This document shows, in pieces, positions 35,628 through 46,627 of a DNA stretch of 64,000 nucleotides. The position numbers were made by a program, and so were the translations under genes. The number at the start of each line of letters is the position of its first letter. Positions within the stretch are counted from its first letter, which is position 1. The stretch is from Annona cherimola (taxonomy: Eukaryota > Streptophyta > Magnoliopsida > Magnoliales > Annonaceae): positions 21,941,817 to 22,005,816 of the forward strand of contig CM059971.1 in assembly GCA_030490835.1 (NCBI GenBank), given 5' to 3'. Below the pieces are notes generated by a model, which was not told the DNA's origin, ran no database searches, and saw only the letters and a list, made by a program, of their open reading frames with translations.

Positions 35628-36785
35628 ATTGTTTGCAAAGATGGCCCTCTAAGTTTGCAATTTTGCATATTCATCTCTAGGGGTTGAATATTTGCAAAAT
35701 TAACTCTCTAAGTTTAAGAGTTTCGTGAACTTAACCTTCTGAAAAAACAGCCATATTGATTATAATTGAAATTATGTTGATCTCATTTTGATTAATGATT
35801 ACTCTAACTTTTGTGATTAAAAAATAATCCTCTAAGTTTAAAGATTTTACAAGTACAGCCCTTTATGAAAAATTTATTATTTTCTGTTAGAGGAAATTAT
35901 TCCTTTTTAGAAATTTTTTTTAAAGTGAAGTAAATAATTTTAACATATTTAAATAAAACTTATTTTGATAAATATTTATTTTTTAAACATAAATTTCCTT
36001 GGAATTCTTAGATTTTGTGAATTCTCACAAAAATAGTAAGAAAAATTAATTTCCTTGTATTATAACAGAAAAATAGAAATTATCATAAAATATAAAAATA
36101 TTTTCAAAATTAAATCAGTTTATTTTACATGTCGAACATTCTTGGATTATAAAGAAAATTAATCAATTTATTTAACATAATAAACATCTATTTAAAACTT
36201 TCTATTTAGATATCTGTTAAACTAGTCTAACTTCAGAGGTTTCTTAAAGAAGGTGATAATTTCCTTAAACAAAATAATTATAAACGTTATAGCTTTCACA
36301 AAGGGCTACATTTACAAAACCTTTAAACATAGAGGGTTATTTTGCAATTTCAAATGTTAGAGAGTCAATTACATAATCATGTCATCGGAGATCTACCCTG
36401 TTAGTAACACCCATGATCCATATTAGTGAGGTCGGGTATTTGATCCCCGACATGTGGGTTTAGATGTTTATTTCTTTCCTTTAATGGGAGTTTAATTGAT
36501 GAGAGCTTGTTGTCTTTGATAGGAAATTGTAAGAATGTCTCTAGGATTATATGTAATACAAATTGAGATAGTTGTAAATATATACATAAAAAAATTATAT
36601 AATCATCTCTAATAGAAATGACGCATGGACAATTTCATCAAAGTCGACTTACAAGAGCTTTTTTTAGTAGGATTACATTTGCAAAACTCCTAAACTTAAA
36701 TGATTCAGTTTTGTAAATATTCAAATCTCGGGGATGAAAATATAAAATAATAAGCTTAGAAGGCTATATATGCCAAATCCCTATA
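35628..36785. mobile_element. Foldback (MULE-like) element with long, nested inverted arms
   Basis: The left outer arm GGGATTGTTTGCAAAGATGG, CTCTAAGTTT and GGTTGAATATTTGCAAAA pairs with the reverse complement of the right end, GGGATTTGGCATATATAGCC, CTAAGC and GATTTGAATATTTACAAAA, over more than 100 bp. An inner pair (about 35821-35870 with 36296-36350) is also inverted, around AGGGCT-TACTT-TAAA. Long imperfect arms without a transposase suggest a Mutator-like non-autonomous element. No target duplication was confirmed. Confidence 0.6.
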
Positions 36786-37744
36786 TTTGGGCAGCTTTTG
36801 GTTAAAATTTTGCGTCCGCGATTTACATGGAAGTTATTTTTTCAAACTTTCGTAATTTATTATAACCAAGGTTGATATCAGAAAAACATCCAAGCACTAT
36901 TGTTTGTTCAAATAGTTATTATGGATTAGTTAATTGTTCCTAATTTAATAGAATCCGTTAACTATTATAATAAAAATTCTTGTATTCGAGTTTTTCTCAA
37001 AATAATGAATGTATAACCAAAACACAAACTGCATTTAACTACATTTTATTGTAATGATTTCACCAGAGGAGTGATTTGTATTTAAATCCTCTGACTGTAC
37101 ATATTTCTATTTTGAACTTCAAGATTTTGGTTATTAGCATTTTAAGTCATAATTTTTTTTTCCATTTTAAACCTCAACAGTGTTGCCAATAAAAATCACC
37201 ATTAAACTAAGCAAAATATTAAAAATGCCCTTCCATTTCCTCGTGCACTACCCTTCGTCCTCTGCTCAGACTCCATAAACACTCAGGCAAACTCTCCCAC
37301 TTTTCTTAATTGGAATATGGCTAACGTGTCATCATAGCAATTTGCTACGCCCGAATCTTAATTTGGGAGTGGCTTTTTAGAGCCATGATTCTCTTATGCG
37401 CGACCTAAGTTAGGCTTTACTTAGGTCGGCCTAAAAAATTATTTTTTATTTTTTTCAATTTTTCATAAATATATACAGTTATGTGCATTTAATCTATAAA
37501 CTAAGTTAAAAATGGACAAAATTAAATAAATTACTTGAAATTGTAAAGAAAGATTAAAATTCAAATTAAGGATTGGACAAAGTTATTATATGAAATTATA
37601 AATCAAGTCTAGTCAATATATATTTGAACTATAGTAATAAATCTATATTAGACTTTGAATTTTAATTTTTTTATGAATATCACACGTGCCATGCAGTTAG
37701 TTTAGTGTTTTATTAAAATTATATTTTAATAAAATGTAATATAC
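36786..37744. other. Spacer DNA before unit 2; non-coding
   Basis: 37060-37240 (TTTTAAAC-TCAACAGTGTTG, AAAATGCCCTTCC) loosely resembles the 3' tails of both units (34660-34830, 45880-46020), hinting at a repeat at the duplication ends. There is a short inverted repeat ACCTAAGT...ACTTAGGT at 37404-37427. No gene. Confidence 0.4.
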
Positions 37745-40700
37745 TGAAAATGATTAGATAGTTTTGACTTTATAAAATTATGCTAACGTGGTCAAACAAT
37801 TTTCTATTTATGAGTGTATTAAATTCTAACGTATTTTTTCATATTGCATAGAAGTAAAAAATTAATTTAAGTAAACGAATTTTATTTGGACCAAATAAAT
37901 ATTCAAATAATGAATTGGTGAGTTAGATAATGAGAATACTTCTACATATTATAGAAGATAACTTAAGTTTTTTTTGAGAACATTACTAAAATAAAAATTA
38001 TAAAAAAAAGAAAATTTAATTTTTATTCAAACTTTTACTGGACTAAAACTTTTAACAATCATTGAGTTTTAAAAAACTATTTATTATTTAATCTAAAAAT
38101 ACAATTTAATAATTAGATGAGAAGATTCTATTTTCATGAAAAAAAATTTTATCATAGAGAGGAAAATTTCAGTCGATTCCGAACTTTAGCAATCGAGTGA
38201 ATTTGGCTTAGTTCACTTGGGCGCATAATCTTTTAAATTTTTTTTTTTTTTGTTTTTGAAATTCATTTGTCGTTACAAACATGAATGTCACATGTATTTA
38301 CTTTTTCATTTTTGATTGGTTTTAATACTTTATTTTGAATTTTAAAAATGAAAAATAAGCCATTTCTCATGCTTTGGCCACATGTGAAAAATGACTTATT
38401 TTCTTGACTTTTAAAATTTAAAATAAAACGTTAATAATAATAAAAATGTAAGAAAATCTATGAATGAGATATTTATGCTTTGATCATATATTTATCATGG
38501 TTTAGGAAATTTTTAGTAAATTTGAAGCAATTAGAGAGAATAGAAGACTTATTTTACTTTTTATTTTTATTGATAAATTTATCGATTAAGGTTTTACTAA
38601 AATCGTTTATAATATTTGATAGATTGATAATAATATATTCATTTAAGGACAATGAACAAGCTTGAGAACATGATCATCTCCTTTACTCCCTTCGATAGCC
38701 TTGTTGTGAAACTACAATAGCCAGTTAGCTCAGCCTCTCTTCTTCATGTAGGATTAGGTTTTAGGCTATTATAGGTCTATCAACTCCTGTTTAGTTCACT
38801 CTCAAGTTATAAATTAACTCATTTCTAGTACTTTATTCACTTAACTTATCTTTGGGTCTCTGCCTTACAACTAATTTACTTTTTAAACATTCCTAGACAA
38901 CCAACTTATCTTTTTTAACTTTATTATTTTTATTTTTTATCATTACCTTTATTATATTATATAATTTTCTCTCATTTCAAAAATTTTTACATCGAAAATT
39001 TTAGTACTTTGTAAACACACCTTTATTTTTCACCGCAGACTACTTCTATTGAAATGCAGAACCTTAAAGATCAGTTGTTGTAACAGATGGGCTTTGACAA
39101 ATTGGCACGGACGTAGAAATCACGATTTTGAAATATTGCCACCAACCGATGCAGAAATCTCTTTCAATATGCAAAAGACTTTGAACTATTCGCACTATCG
39201 CTTTCAGCGACCGATAGTATTCACAACATGGAAGAAGCCCCGAAGGCACGGAACAAGAGCGTCGTAATTAGCATCCTAAAGTATTTTAGCAGATAAAGCG
39301 TGGGCAACGAGTTTTCTTGCGTGGCCGGGGATAATCAGGTTGCAACCTTTTGTTGCCTAAAATAATATTTGTTGCGGTGATAATGAATCTAGTAAAAACC
39401 ATAAAATTTCAATTTAACATTTACATGTCTGATTAAAATACTTTTCTTGCTGTTAGTAATTTGGAACATTAATTAATTATTTTCAAATTATTGTTTAAAT
39501 TGCATTCAAAAATTTTACATATAAAATTTATCTGATTTATTAAAGTATGGTTACGGCCAAGGTTTTAGAACTAGAGTTGAATTAGGATTAGGATTTGTAC
39601 AATAAACTTTCAACTAGGATTAGGGCCAGCATTAACTTCAACCTGAATCAAAATCACTTATGTTGCATTTCTACTAAGTAAAGGTCCAGCAATGTTAGGT
39701 CAATTAGTGACATGGCTAACTTAACTAATCTTTCATGTGTGTTTCATCAGTGTAATGTCTCATTTCAGCTCATATTATAAATCTAGTTCGAGAATTCTTA
39801 CATATTTTTTCTCATTTCATAGTATAAATCAAGTCCAAATATCCTTATGATTGCCATCAAGGTAATGCCTTGGTGGTATAGGAAAAGGGAGCACAATTTA
39901 CAGATTCACTGAGGGTGAGGGTGTTTACAAAATTGCCTCTATGTTATGAGGGTTGTGAAAGTGCTTTATTGTATTACTAGTTGTCACATTGTATAAATGC
40001 CAATAAAAAATGTCATTATGATTTTTGTATTATTAACAAAATAGAAGACCAAATGTTCCTCACTTGGAGATAGGAGCTCCCACTACTTGATGAAATGCCC
40101 ATCATGAAATTCGAACCCATGTCCAACAACTCCCCTTTGCATTGCTACCAACCATTTTTCATGTATTAAAATTACTAATATTTGTGACTAGGGTACTTAT
40201 TATGGTGGTAACTCATGTGGGTAAGGAGTTGCCCAACATGAGTTCAAGTCTCCCCTCTCTCATGTGGAATGGGAGTTTTTAATGTCCTCCCTTCTTGTAG
40301 AAGTATTTGTAAATTTTCCTCTATGTATGAAGTGTTATAGAAAAATTCCCTCCATAGAGTCCAATAAGTCATATAACCCATTTATAACCACCAAATCAAG
40401 AATCAAAGAAATCTTTCGCTGAGTTTGTAACCCAAAATGATTTATAATGAAATCAACCTTTCAAACAAAAGTTGATATGAATATATATTAGTCTTTTAAA
40501 TTCAATTAATATATAATTCATTAGCATTATAAGTGTTTCCTTTATTTTTGTTTACAATCATAAATTAAATAATTTTTATTTAACTTTTATTACTCAACCA
40601 TTTTTATCAACACATTAGTAATTAATATGTGGTCAACTAGCAATCGAATTTGTTTGAATTAAATAAGTTGAGATTATGATTGGGCCTTTTATAAATGCGT

Positions 40701-40800
40701 TATAAAAGGATTAAAGTTTAGAGATATTTTTTTTCAAAAGAAGGTGGATTAGAATTAGCTTCTAACACGTAAACCCCACAGGTGGTTACATCCCCCTTGC

Positions 40801-40810
40801 CTATAAATTC
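40801..40810 (+). promoter_or_regulatory. TATA box of peptide gene copy 2
   Basis: CTATAAATTC, identical to the copy 1 box, stands about 30 bp before the conserved GCAGCTG(T/C)GCAATCCTGCTTG leader block. Confidence 0.75.
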
Positions 40811-40832
40811 GTCTCTGCTGTTCCCGTTTTAC

Positions 40833-40920
40833 ACAGGCAGCTGCGCAATCCTGCTTGTTCTCCACTTTCCTCTATCGATCATCCTCCTGTCAGCTCAATC
40901 ATACGAGCGCTGCTCAGAAG
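40833..40920 (+). other. Non-coding first exon (5'UTR) of peptide gene copy 2
   Basis: Shares GCAATCCTGCTTGTTCTCCA and ATACGAGCGCTGCTCAGAAG with copy 1. It ends at 40920 before GTAAGT. The intron 40921-41649 (729 bp) closes with ATTGTGCAG, eleven bases before the ATG. The left end is estimated from the TATA box. Confidence 0.72.
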
Positions 40921-41660
40921 GTAAGTTACTCAATCCTCTCTTGATCTCTTATGTCTCTGTAACTTGGAAGTAAAGATTTTCTTTGTAATAAAGAGAAAAA
41001 CAATACCATTATTTTTATTTATTTTGACAATAACTAATTACCTTTTATCATAATTCATAATATATTAATTTCTATCGTTATTCATAATGTCATTTAATTC
41101 ACTAATTTATTTTTTTGTTTCAGCAATTAAACTTGAAATTTTTTTGTGCTATTTTTGTCACAGTCGCGACATCGGAAATTTTCTTTTTCATTGCCACTCA
41201 TCTCGTTAGCCACCAAACTTGCAGCTAATTCAGTTGGTAAAAGGATATGCAGCACAAAAACCGTAACAAACTTTGTTTCAATTTTTGGTTCTGAAAAAAG
41301 ACTACAACTTTTGTTTTATTTCTTTATTAAAATCATCGTCACAAGCCATTTACCACTTAAATGGTTTATATTGTATGATTTTTGTAGCGTCATTCTTGAC
41401 AAACTGAAGTTAATATTCACAGATTCTTAAGGTTTTAATATCTTGTTTAATTATTTTTATCCATATTTTTTATCTTCTTTTTATTCTTACGGCCTTTCAT
41501 TTAAATAAAATAACTTTTCTAACTGGTGACATTTTAAATCACAGTTTATCAAACCTCTTTTTTTTTTCATTTTATCATTGATTTCTTTACTTTTAAATTA
41601 TATCGTGTTTCATGTCTTTAACTATGAAACTTGGTTGAAAATTGTGCAGCAAATCGAAAA

Positions 41661-44307
41661 ATGCTTCCTTGCAAATCTTACTGGCTGATAGTTATTGTGG
41701 TCCTAGTGCATCTACTTATCTCTCCATTTGAGCTAAGTGATGCCAACCCAGAAAAAGCAATCCCATCTCTAGTCAAGGTATGCTGGAACATTGCTAGTTC
41801 ATCGAAGAGGTTTGAATGGGATGCAAAGTTTCATTTTCAATATTGCAATGCAAAATTTTGAACTTACAAAAAATCAATATAATATCTCATATGAAAATGG
41901 TGCAAAATCAATATAATAAAGTGTTTTAATTTACAAATCAATTTTAAGCTTATAATTTCAACATCTAAATTGTCTAAAAACATAACTCTTACATGGGTAC
42001 ATAATTATATAAAATATTACTATATATCAATGTATTAGTCAATAAATTTAAGCTTTGTTTGTGTTTCACATATGGATATATACATTTTTGGACAAATGTA
42101 ACCCCATTCAATACACTGATTAGAATGTTTTTTAGTATCATAATTAAAATAAATGATATTAATTCATATGATAGTTGAGATTTAATTTCATGATTAATGT
42201 GGGCCGCTACTACTCTGAAGTATTTTCCATATATAATTATCTCCTCATTCCATATATTATCATTTCATCATTGTGCAACGGTTAAAATTTGTCTGACCAG
42301 ATTTTTAAAATTTATTCTTACTATTCCTTCGATCTAAACAATTTAAAATTTACATTTAGATTTATTTATCTATGACAAAATTTAACACATTTCGAAAACT
42401 TTTATGACCTGTATCTATTTTGAAATCTTGAAAATTTTAACCACTTTAGACTCATTCCCTCGCAGATGTTAAGTAGGTATCCACTATGGAAGCTACAATC
42501 GGTTATAGTTTAAAAATAAAATTTAAAATTATAAACCATTTAGAATATTGATTGATATATATTTGTTATGATTTTTAATTTTTAATATTTTCAAAACTTT
42601 TGTAAGTAATATATTTTCAAAATATTGATTGTTACATATTAACTTTCCAAATGTTTTAAATATTAAGAAGATATAAAAGTAATTTTTTGCGTTGTGTTTA
42701 GATATAAATTTTTAAAAGAAGATATAAATTTCGAATCAAAGTAAATTTTTTGCGTTGTGTTTAGATTTTAAAACTTTTTTTTTCTTAATTTATGAAAGGT
42801 ACCTGGTTGTAGTCTCCTTGGGAACTATAACCATTTGTATAAAATCACAACCAAAATATAGAGTAATTACTTTAGAAAAAATAAAAAGATTAATTTTACA
42901 ATAAATATAAAGATTTCTTGCTTATGACTGAGCTGTAAGAAATATAAAAAGATTAAGAGAAAATATAAAGACGGAAGAATAAAAAAGATATTTAAGTAAT
43001 GATTGAATATATATATATATATATGTATGTATGTATGTATATGTATACGTATCTAGTAAAACCTCAATACAAACATATGGTTTGAACTTTTATTGTATAG
43101 TTGTATTTTTTATGATACAACATGTATTTAGTTTATAATTTATATACCAAAATTTTTGTATTTTAATATTTTACAATTTCAGAATCAATAGTTTTTGTAC
43201 CTCCATAAATGGAGGTGAAAACTGTTGACTTCTAAAATCATACAAGATATAAAAATAAAAAATGGCAAACGTACAAAGATTTCATATCGGCTTATATAAA
43301 AATGAAAAGAAAAATAAAATAAATAATAATAAAGGCTCAAATTATGTATATTGATTGAGTTTTCACTATATAAGTATTTATTAAATTATTACCGAAGATA
43401 TTTTTCACATAATATATAATATATTAATTTATGAGGTTTTGTTTCAATGTATGCATCTGTATTCAAGCTTAACGCTCAATGCAAGCCTTTTCGTTATAAT
43501 TTTTTTTTTTTATGAATATGTGGCATCAAATAATTTTTTTTACTGCTCAAATTTTAAATTTTAAATGTTTTCATTTTCCTGTGCGTATAAAATATTGAAT
43601 ATTTTTTTAAATTTTAAAAAATTAAAAAATGTAAAATTTGGATCACAAAAATATCTTATCTGGTCTCACATATTGCTGAAATATTAAAAAGAACCTTTAT
43701 TTTGTTGTAAGGAATTTTAAAAAATTGTGTTTGGCAAGTGATAAAATTTTAGGTATTTTTATTTAAAAATTTTTGAAATAGAAGAAAATAATGTGGCATC
43801 ATAGGGTTAATAATGTGGTAGGTTAAGAGTAATGATGAAGAATAAAAAGAATAAAGTTAAATAATATAATTTATTTGTGCATATAATTATGTAATAACTA
43901 TTTGTGTAGGAAGATGTGAAAAAAATTAAAATATGATAGTTGTGAAGAATGAAAAATTTTATATTAAAAATTTTAGTTTGAAAATTTATGGATGTGAACA
44001 AACACACGCCTATATAAATGAAAAAAATTTAAAATAAAAGTGACGTGTTGGAGTGATATATATATTATTGAAGAGTTGGAGTGATATTTATTTGCGAATT
44101 GTTTATTTTCTTCTTCTTCTTTTTTTGGCAAATTTTACATTTTTTGTTTTCTTTTAGTCCCAAGGGCAAGTAGCAAGTCCAGATGCTAGTTCTTCTACTG
44201 AATCAAGTGGAGGCCTCCCAGAAACATTTCTTGGAGCTGCTCGCCACTATCGTAAACTCAATGCTGGCTCACCGGGGCACTCAAATGGCCCTAAGGGACC
44301 CCCATGA
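41661..44307 (+). CDS. Secreted small-peptide precursor, copy 2 (88 aa; exons 41661-41777 and 44158-44307)
   Basis: Exon 41661-41777 gives 39 residues: MLPCKSYW, a hydrophobic core (LIVIVVLVHLLISPF), then ELSDANPEKAIPSLVK, with likely signal cleavage after SDA. Donor GTATGC and acceptor TTTCTTTTAG (44157) bound a 2380-bp phase-0 intron. Exon 44158-44307 gives 49 residues: a polar, serine-rich propeptide (VASPDASSSTESSGG), then ARHYRKLNAGSPGHSNGPKGPP at the end, followed by TGA. Size, signal peptide, variable middle and short conserved Gly/Pro C-terminus match post-translationally processed plant peptide hormones. PGHS-G recalls CEP peptides and G-PG--N recalls PEP, but neither consensus is met. 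The basic HYRK could mark a processing site. Function is inferred, not shown. Confidence 0.78.
41778..44157 (+). other. Intron 2 of peptide gene copy 2
   Basis: It aligns at both ends with the ends of the copy 1 intron (AATATCTCATA-GAAAA near 41880; CATTTTGT / TTTTGTTTTCTTTTAG at the acceptor). It contains an (AT)n-(TATG)n run near 43006-43050, a Tourist-like MITE at 43721-44010, and weak inverted ends near 42470 and 42830 that may be another MITE. No ORF of interest. Confidence 0.6.
43721..44010. mobile_element. Second Tourist-like MITE (290 bp), diverged, in intron 2 of copy 2
   Basis: It has the same length and layout as 25831-26120: left ATTGTGTTTGGCAAGTGATA, internal GAGTAATGATGAAGAATAAA and AAAGAATAAAGTTAAA, right GAACAAACACACGCC. 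The internal words correspond to GAGTAATGATGAGGAGTAAA and GAATAAAGTTAAAATA in the first copy. The left TIR is degraded and the target duplication unclear. Confidence 0.6.
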
Positions 44308-44572
44308 GACCGTGATGGCCCAATATCCGTTCTTGTTCGACGCTGGCTGAGGACTCATCTAAAATCAAGTCGGCGCCAGGGCGAGCTTTTCAATTTTATA
44401 GCAAAATGTAAACAAGGGCATTTTACCTTGAAAGTACGGTTGGAGTTGAAGTGTAACTTTATTGGGTAGTAGGAGCGGTTATGGCAGCCTGTGTTGTGCA
44501 TTTAGGTTTGCGTGGAAGAGTATACGATTTTAATGAAATGGTTTTTAGTGTGATACGATAATCGAAGATGGT
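44308..44572 (+). other. 3'UTR of peptide gene copy 2
   Basis: Closely similar to 33433-33780 of unit 1, including GGCTGGCTGAGGACTCATCT, GTAAACAAGGGCATTTT and TACGATTTTAATGAAATGG. The transcript end is not defined. Confidence 0.5.
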
Positions 44573-44580
44573 AAGTAGGT

Positions 44581-44953
44581 GGACCCCGATTTAGTGCTCC
44601 CGGACGCATGCATGCATACGTACATACATACATATATATATATATATTTGAAAATATTTTTATAAACATATTAGCCCAAGTGTATTTAATTTGTGTGTAA
44701 ATTTTTACTATTTTTGGAGTATTTTAGGTATTTATTTTTTATTTTTGAAAATCAGTGGCATTTTAAGTCATTTTAAATTACTAAAATGTCACTGATTTTC
44801 AAAAATCAAGAATAAATATCTAAAAATTGATATATATGTTAAATACACTTGGGCTAACATGGTTATGAAAATATTTTCAAAAAAAGTAAAAAAACAAAAT
44901 ATATGTATGCGTCCAAGAGCATGCAGCACTGGGGAGCACTTAATCAGGGCCGC
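44581..44953. mobile_element. Foldback MITE (373 bp) with 8-bp target duplication
   Basis: AAGTAGGT lies on both sides (44573-44580, 44954-44961). The ends are inverted repeats: GGACCCCGATTTAGTGCTCCC against the reverse complement GCGGCCCTGATTAAGTGCTCCC. Inverted pairing continues inward through GGACGCAT, TAGCCCAAGTGTATTTAA and TGAAAATCAGTG. Unit 1 lacks it at the homologous site. An 8-bp duplication points to the hAT superfamily, or to Mutator if 9 bp is allowed. Confidence 0.8.
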
Positions 44954-46128
44954 AAGTAGGTAATAATGTCCAAATAACAGGACCACGCGTTATATTGCTC
45001 TTAAAATATATCTAAATGATTGGAAAAAAAAAAGTAATTTCATTTGTCCTACTGATTTACATGTTCCATGGATTATACAGTTTTATGGACTTTACTTGGA
45101 TAATGAGTTATACAAGTTGGACGTGAGTGAACATATCTTTTTATAACGATTATACTGGTTGAATGAATTATATCGGTTATTGAGTGCTGCAATGAAATTT
45201 GTTGCCGTCATATGATTATTTAATAGATTTTTGATGTTTTATAGAATATACTACGTATAATATTGTTTTGTTTTATAGTGGTTTAACTACGTGTACGGGC
45301 TTAGAGAGGTTAGATACATTGGACAAGATTGGTGATGCTTCTTTTTAATAAATTATATGGCTAACACGGATTTTGTCATTAAATTCTGTTAGAAAAGTAT
45401 GAATTGGTGTCTACCTATCTTATAGATTGTATAGATTATTCAAATTTTTTATAAAAGTATGAAATAGTATATACTTATTTGATGGAATATCCATTTATAT
45501 AATTTGTACTGAATGTGTCATCCATATATTTAATATGAGGAATAAATAAAATATCAAAAAGTCCAGGAATATTACATTAACAATTTTTTTTTGAGAAATT
45601 AAAGTCCTATATAATTTACGCATAATTACGACCAATGGGCCATACAAATTTTAAATATTTATAGATGAATAGTATTATTGAAATGGATATAGTGAAAATT
45701 TTTTTAACAAAATATTCTTGAATTATTCATTGTTTAAAATAAGAGACACATATTCAGAATTTTAATTTCACCCATACTATAAGTATATTCCTTTTTCTTG
45801 TGGAATGTTTTGAGTATTTACTGTTTCTGACAAGTTTGGATGTTTTCTTGCATTTTGATTTCTACAATTGTGTATTTGCTTTTTAATTCACGAGTTTTGC
45901 ATATTTAGTTTTTAAATCCTATAAGTTTTCCCTCTTTGCATTTTAAATCTTAATTTCTAAACTATCAGAACACCCAACTAACGGCTATTATTTGTAAAAA
46001 AAAGTCTAAAATGCCCTTATAGCTTAGTGTTTTATGCTTGGTGGGATAGTGGCAGATCAAGATTGTTCTTTTGCATCAACTTCTTGAATTTTGCTAGAGA
46101 TTTGAGATTTGGGATGCTTAGCAACAGC

Positions 46129-46627
46129 CATGTCATTTTTACAAGCAATACAAATGATTGAGGTTGTAGGTACTGAACTTAAAGAATTCTACAAGGGCGA
46201 TCTGGTTTTAGGGTTGTAATAAGTTGTAGCTACAAATTAACATTTATTTCTCCATTCTTAAACAGTTATCAGATATTGAGATTTCAATGCATTTGCTAAA
46301 GTTGATCGAATCGATGGAGCTTGACTTTCGGTTCCATCGTTGAAGATGGTGAATATGGATGTCGAAAATTCAAATGCATTTGTTGAATCACCCTAATATG
46401 TGATGATAAACACTGTTGACTTTGTTACTCAAGATGACAAATGGATTTGTCATGTTGTTAAGTACGGCTGACGAATGCCTAGGTGCCACCAGCTATGATC
46501 GAGAGCTAAATTAAATAGTGTTGTGAGTAAAGATATCAATGATGATGGTCGATTAGTCAAACCACTCCATCCAACCTATTTATAAACAGTTTGAGTTGAC
46601 ATTTTTCAATAAATAATTTATAATCCT
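46129..46627. other. Non-coding flank; nothing recognised
   Basis: Beyond the end of duplication similarity. There is no ORF of note, no terminal repeats and no RNA gene. Confidence 0.4.

Larger units (their letters stand above)
37745..46128 (+). repeat. Segmental duplication, unit 2 (8.4 kb), carrying peptide gene copy 2
   Basis: Direct-repeat partner of 15350-34940, as judged by collinear text through promoter, exons, intron edges and flanks. It lacks the hAT MITE, the 10-kb copia element, the 30-bp duplication and the two poly(A) micro-insertions of unit 1, but has its own MITEs at 43721-44010 and 44581-44953. It is the more compact copy. Confidence 0.9.

Noticed and set aside
35472..35687. 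71-codon ORF in the duplication spacer
   Set aside because: No motif, no splice or promoter context, not present in unit 2, and its end overlaps the foldback element arm.
37404..37427. Short inverted repeat ACCTAAGT...ACTTAGGT, resembling the end of the hAT MITE
   Set aside because: Only 8-bp arms with no second end or target duplication. Too short to support an element.
39049..39267. 72-codon ORF and its opposite-strand shadow upstream of gene copy 2
   Set aside because: The homologous stretch in unit 1 (about 18430-18620) has no equivalent frame, so it is not conserved as protein.
41631..41861. A longer 76-codon frame over the signal-peptide exon of copy 2
   Set aside because: Its extra start lies in the intron before the acceptor at 41649 and its tail runs through the donor at 41778 into the intron. 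Splicing conserved with copy 1 is the better model.
42470..42830. Possible MITE in intron 2 of copy 2 with inverted GGTAnCC / CTACAA ends
   Set aside because: The arms match only in short pieces and no target duplication is visible, so it is mentioned only under the intron.
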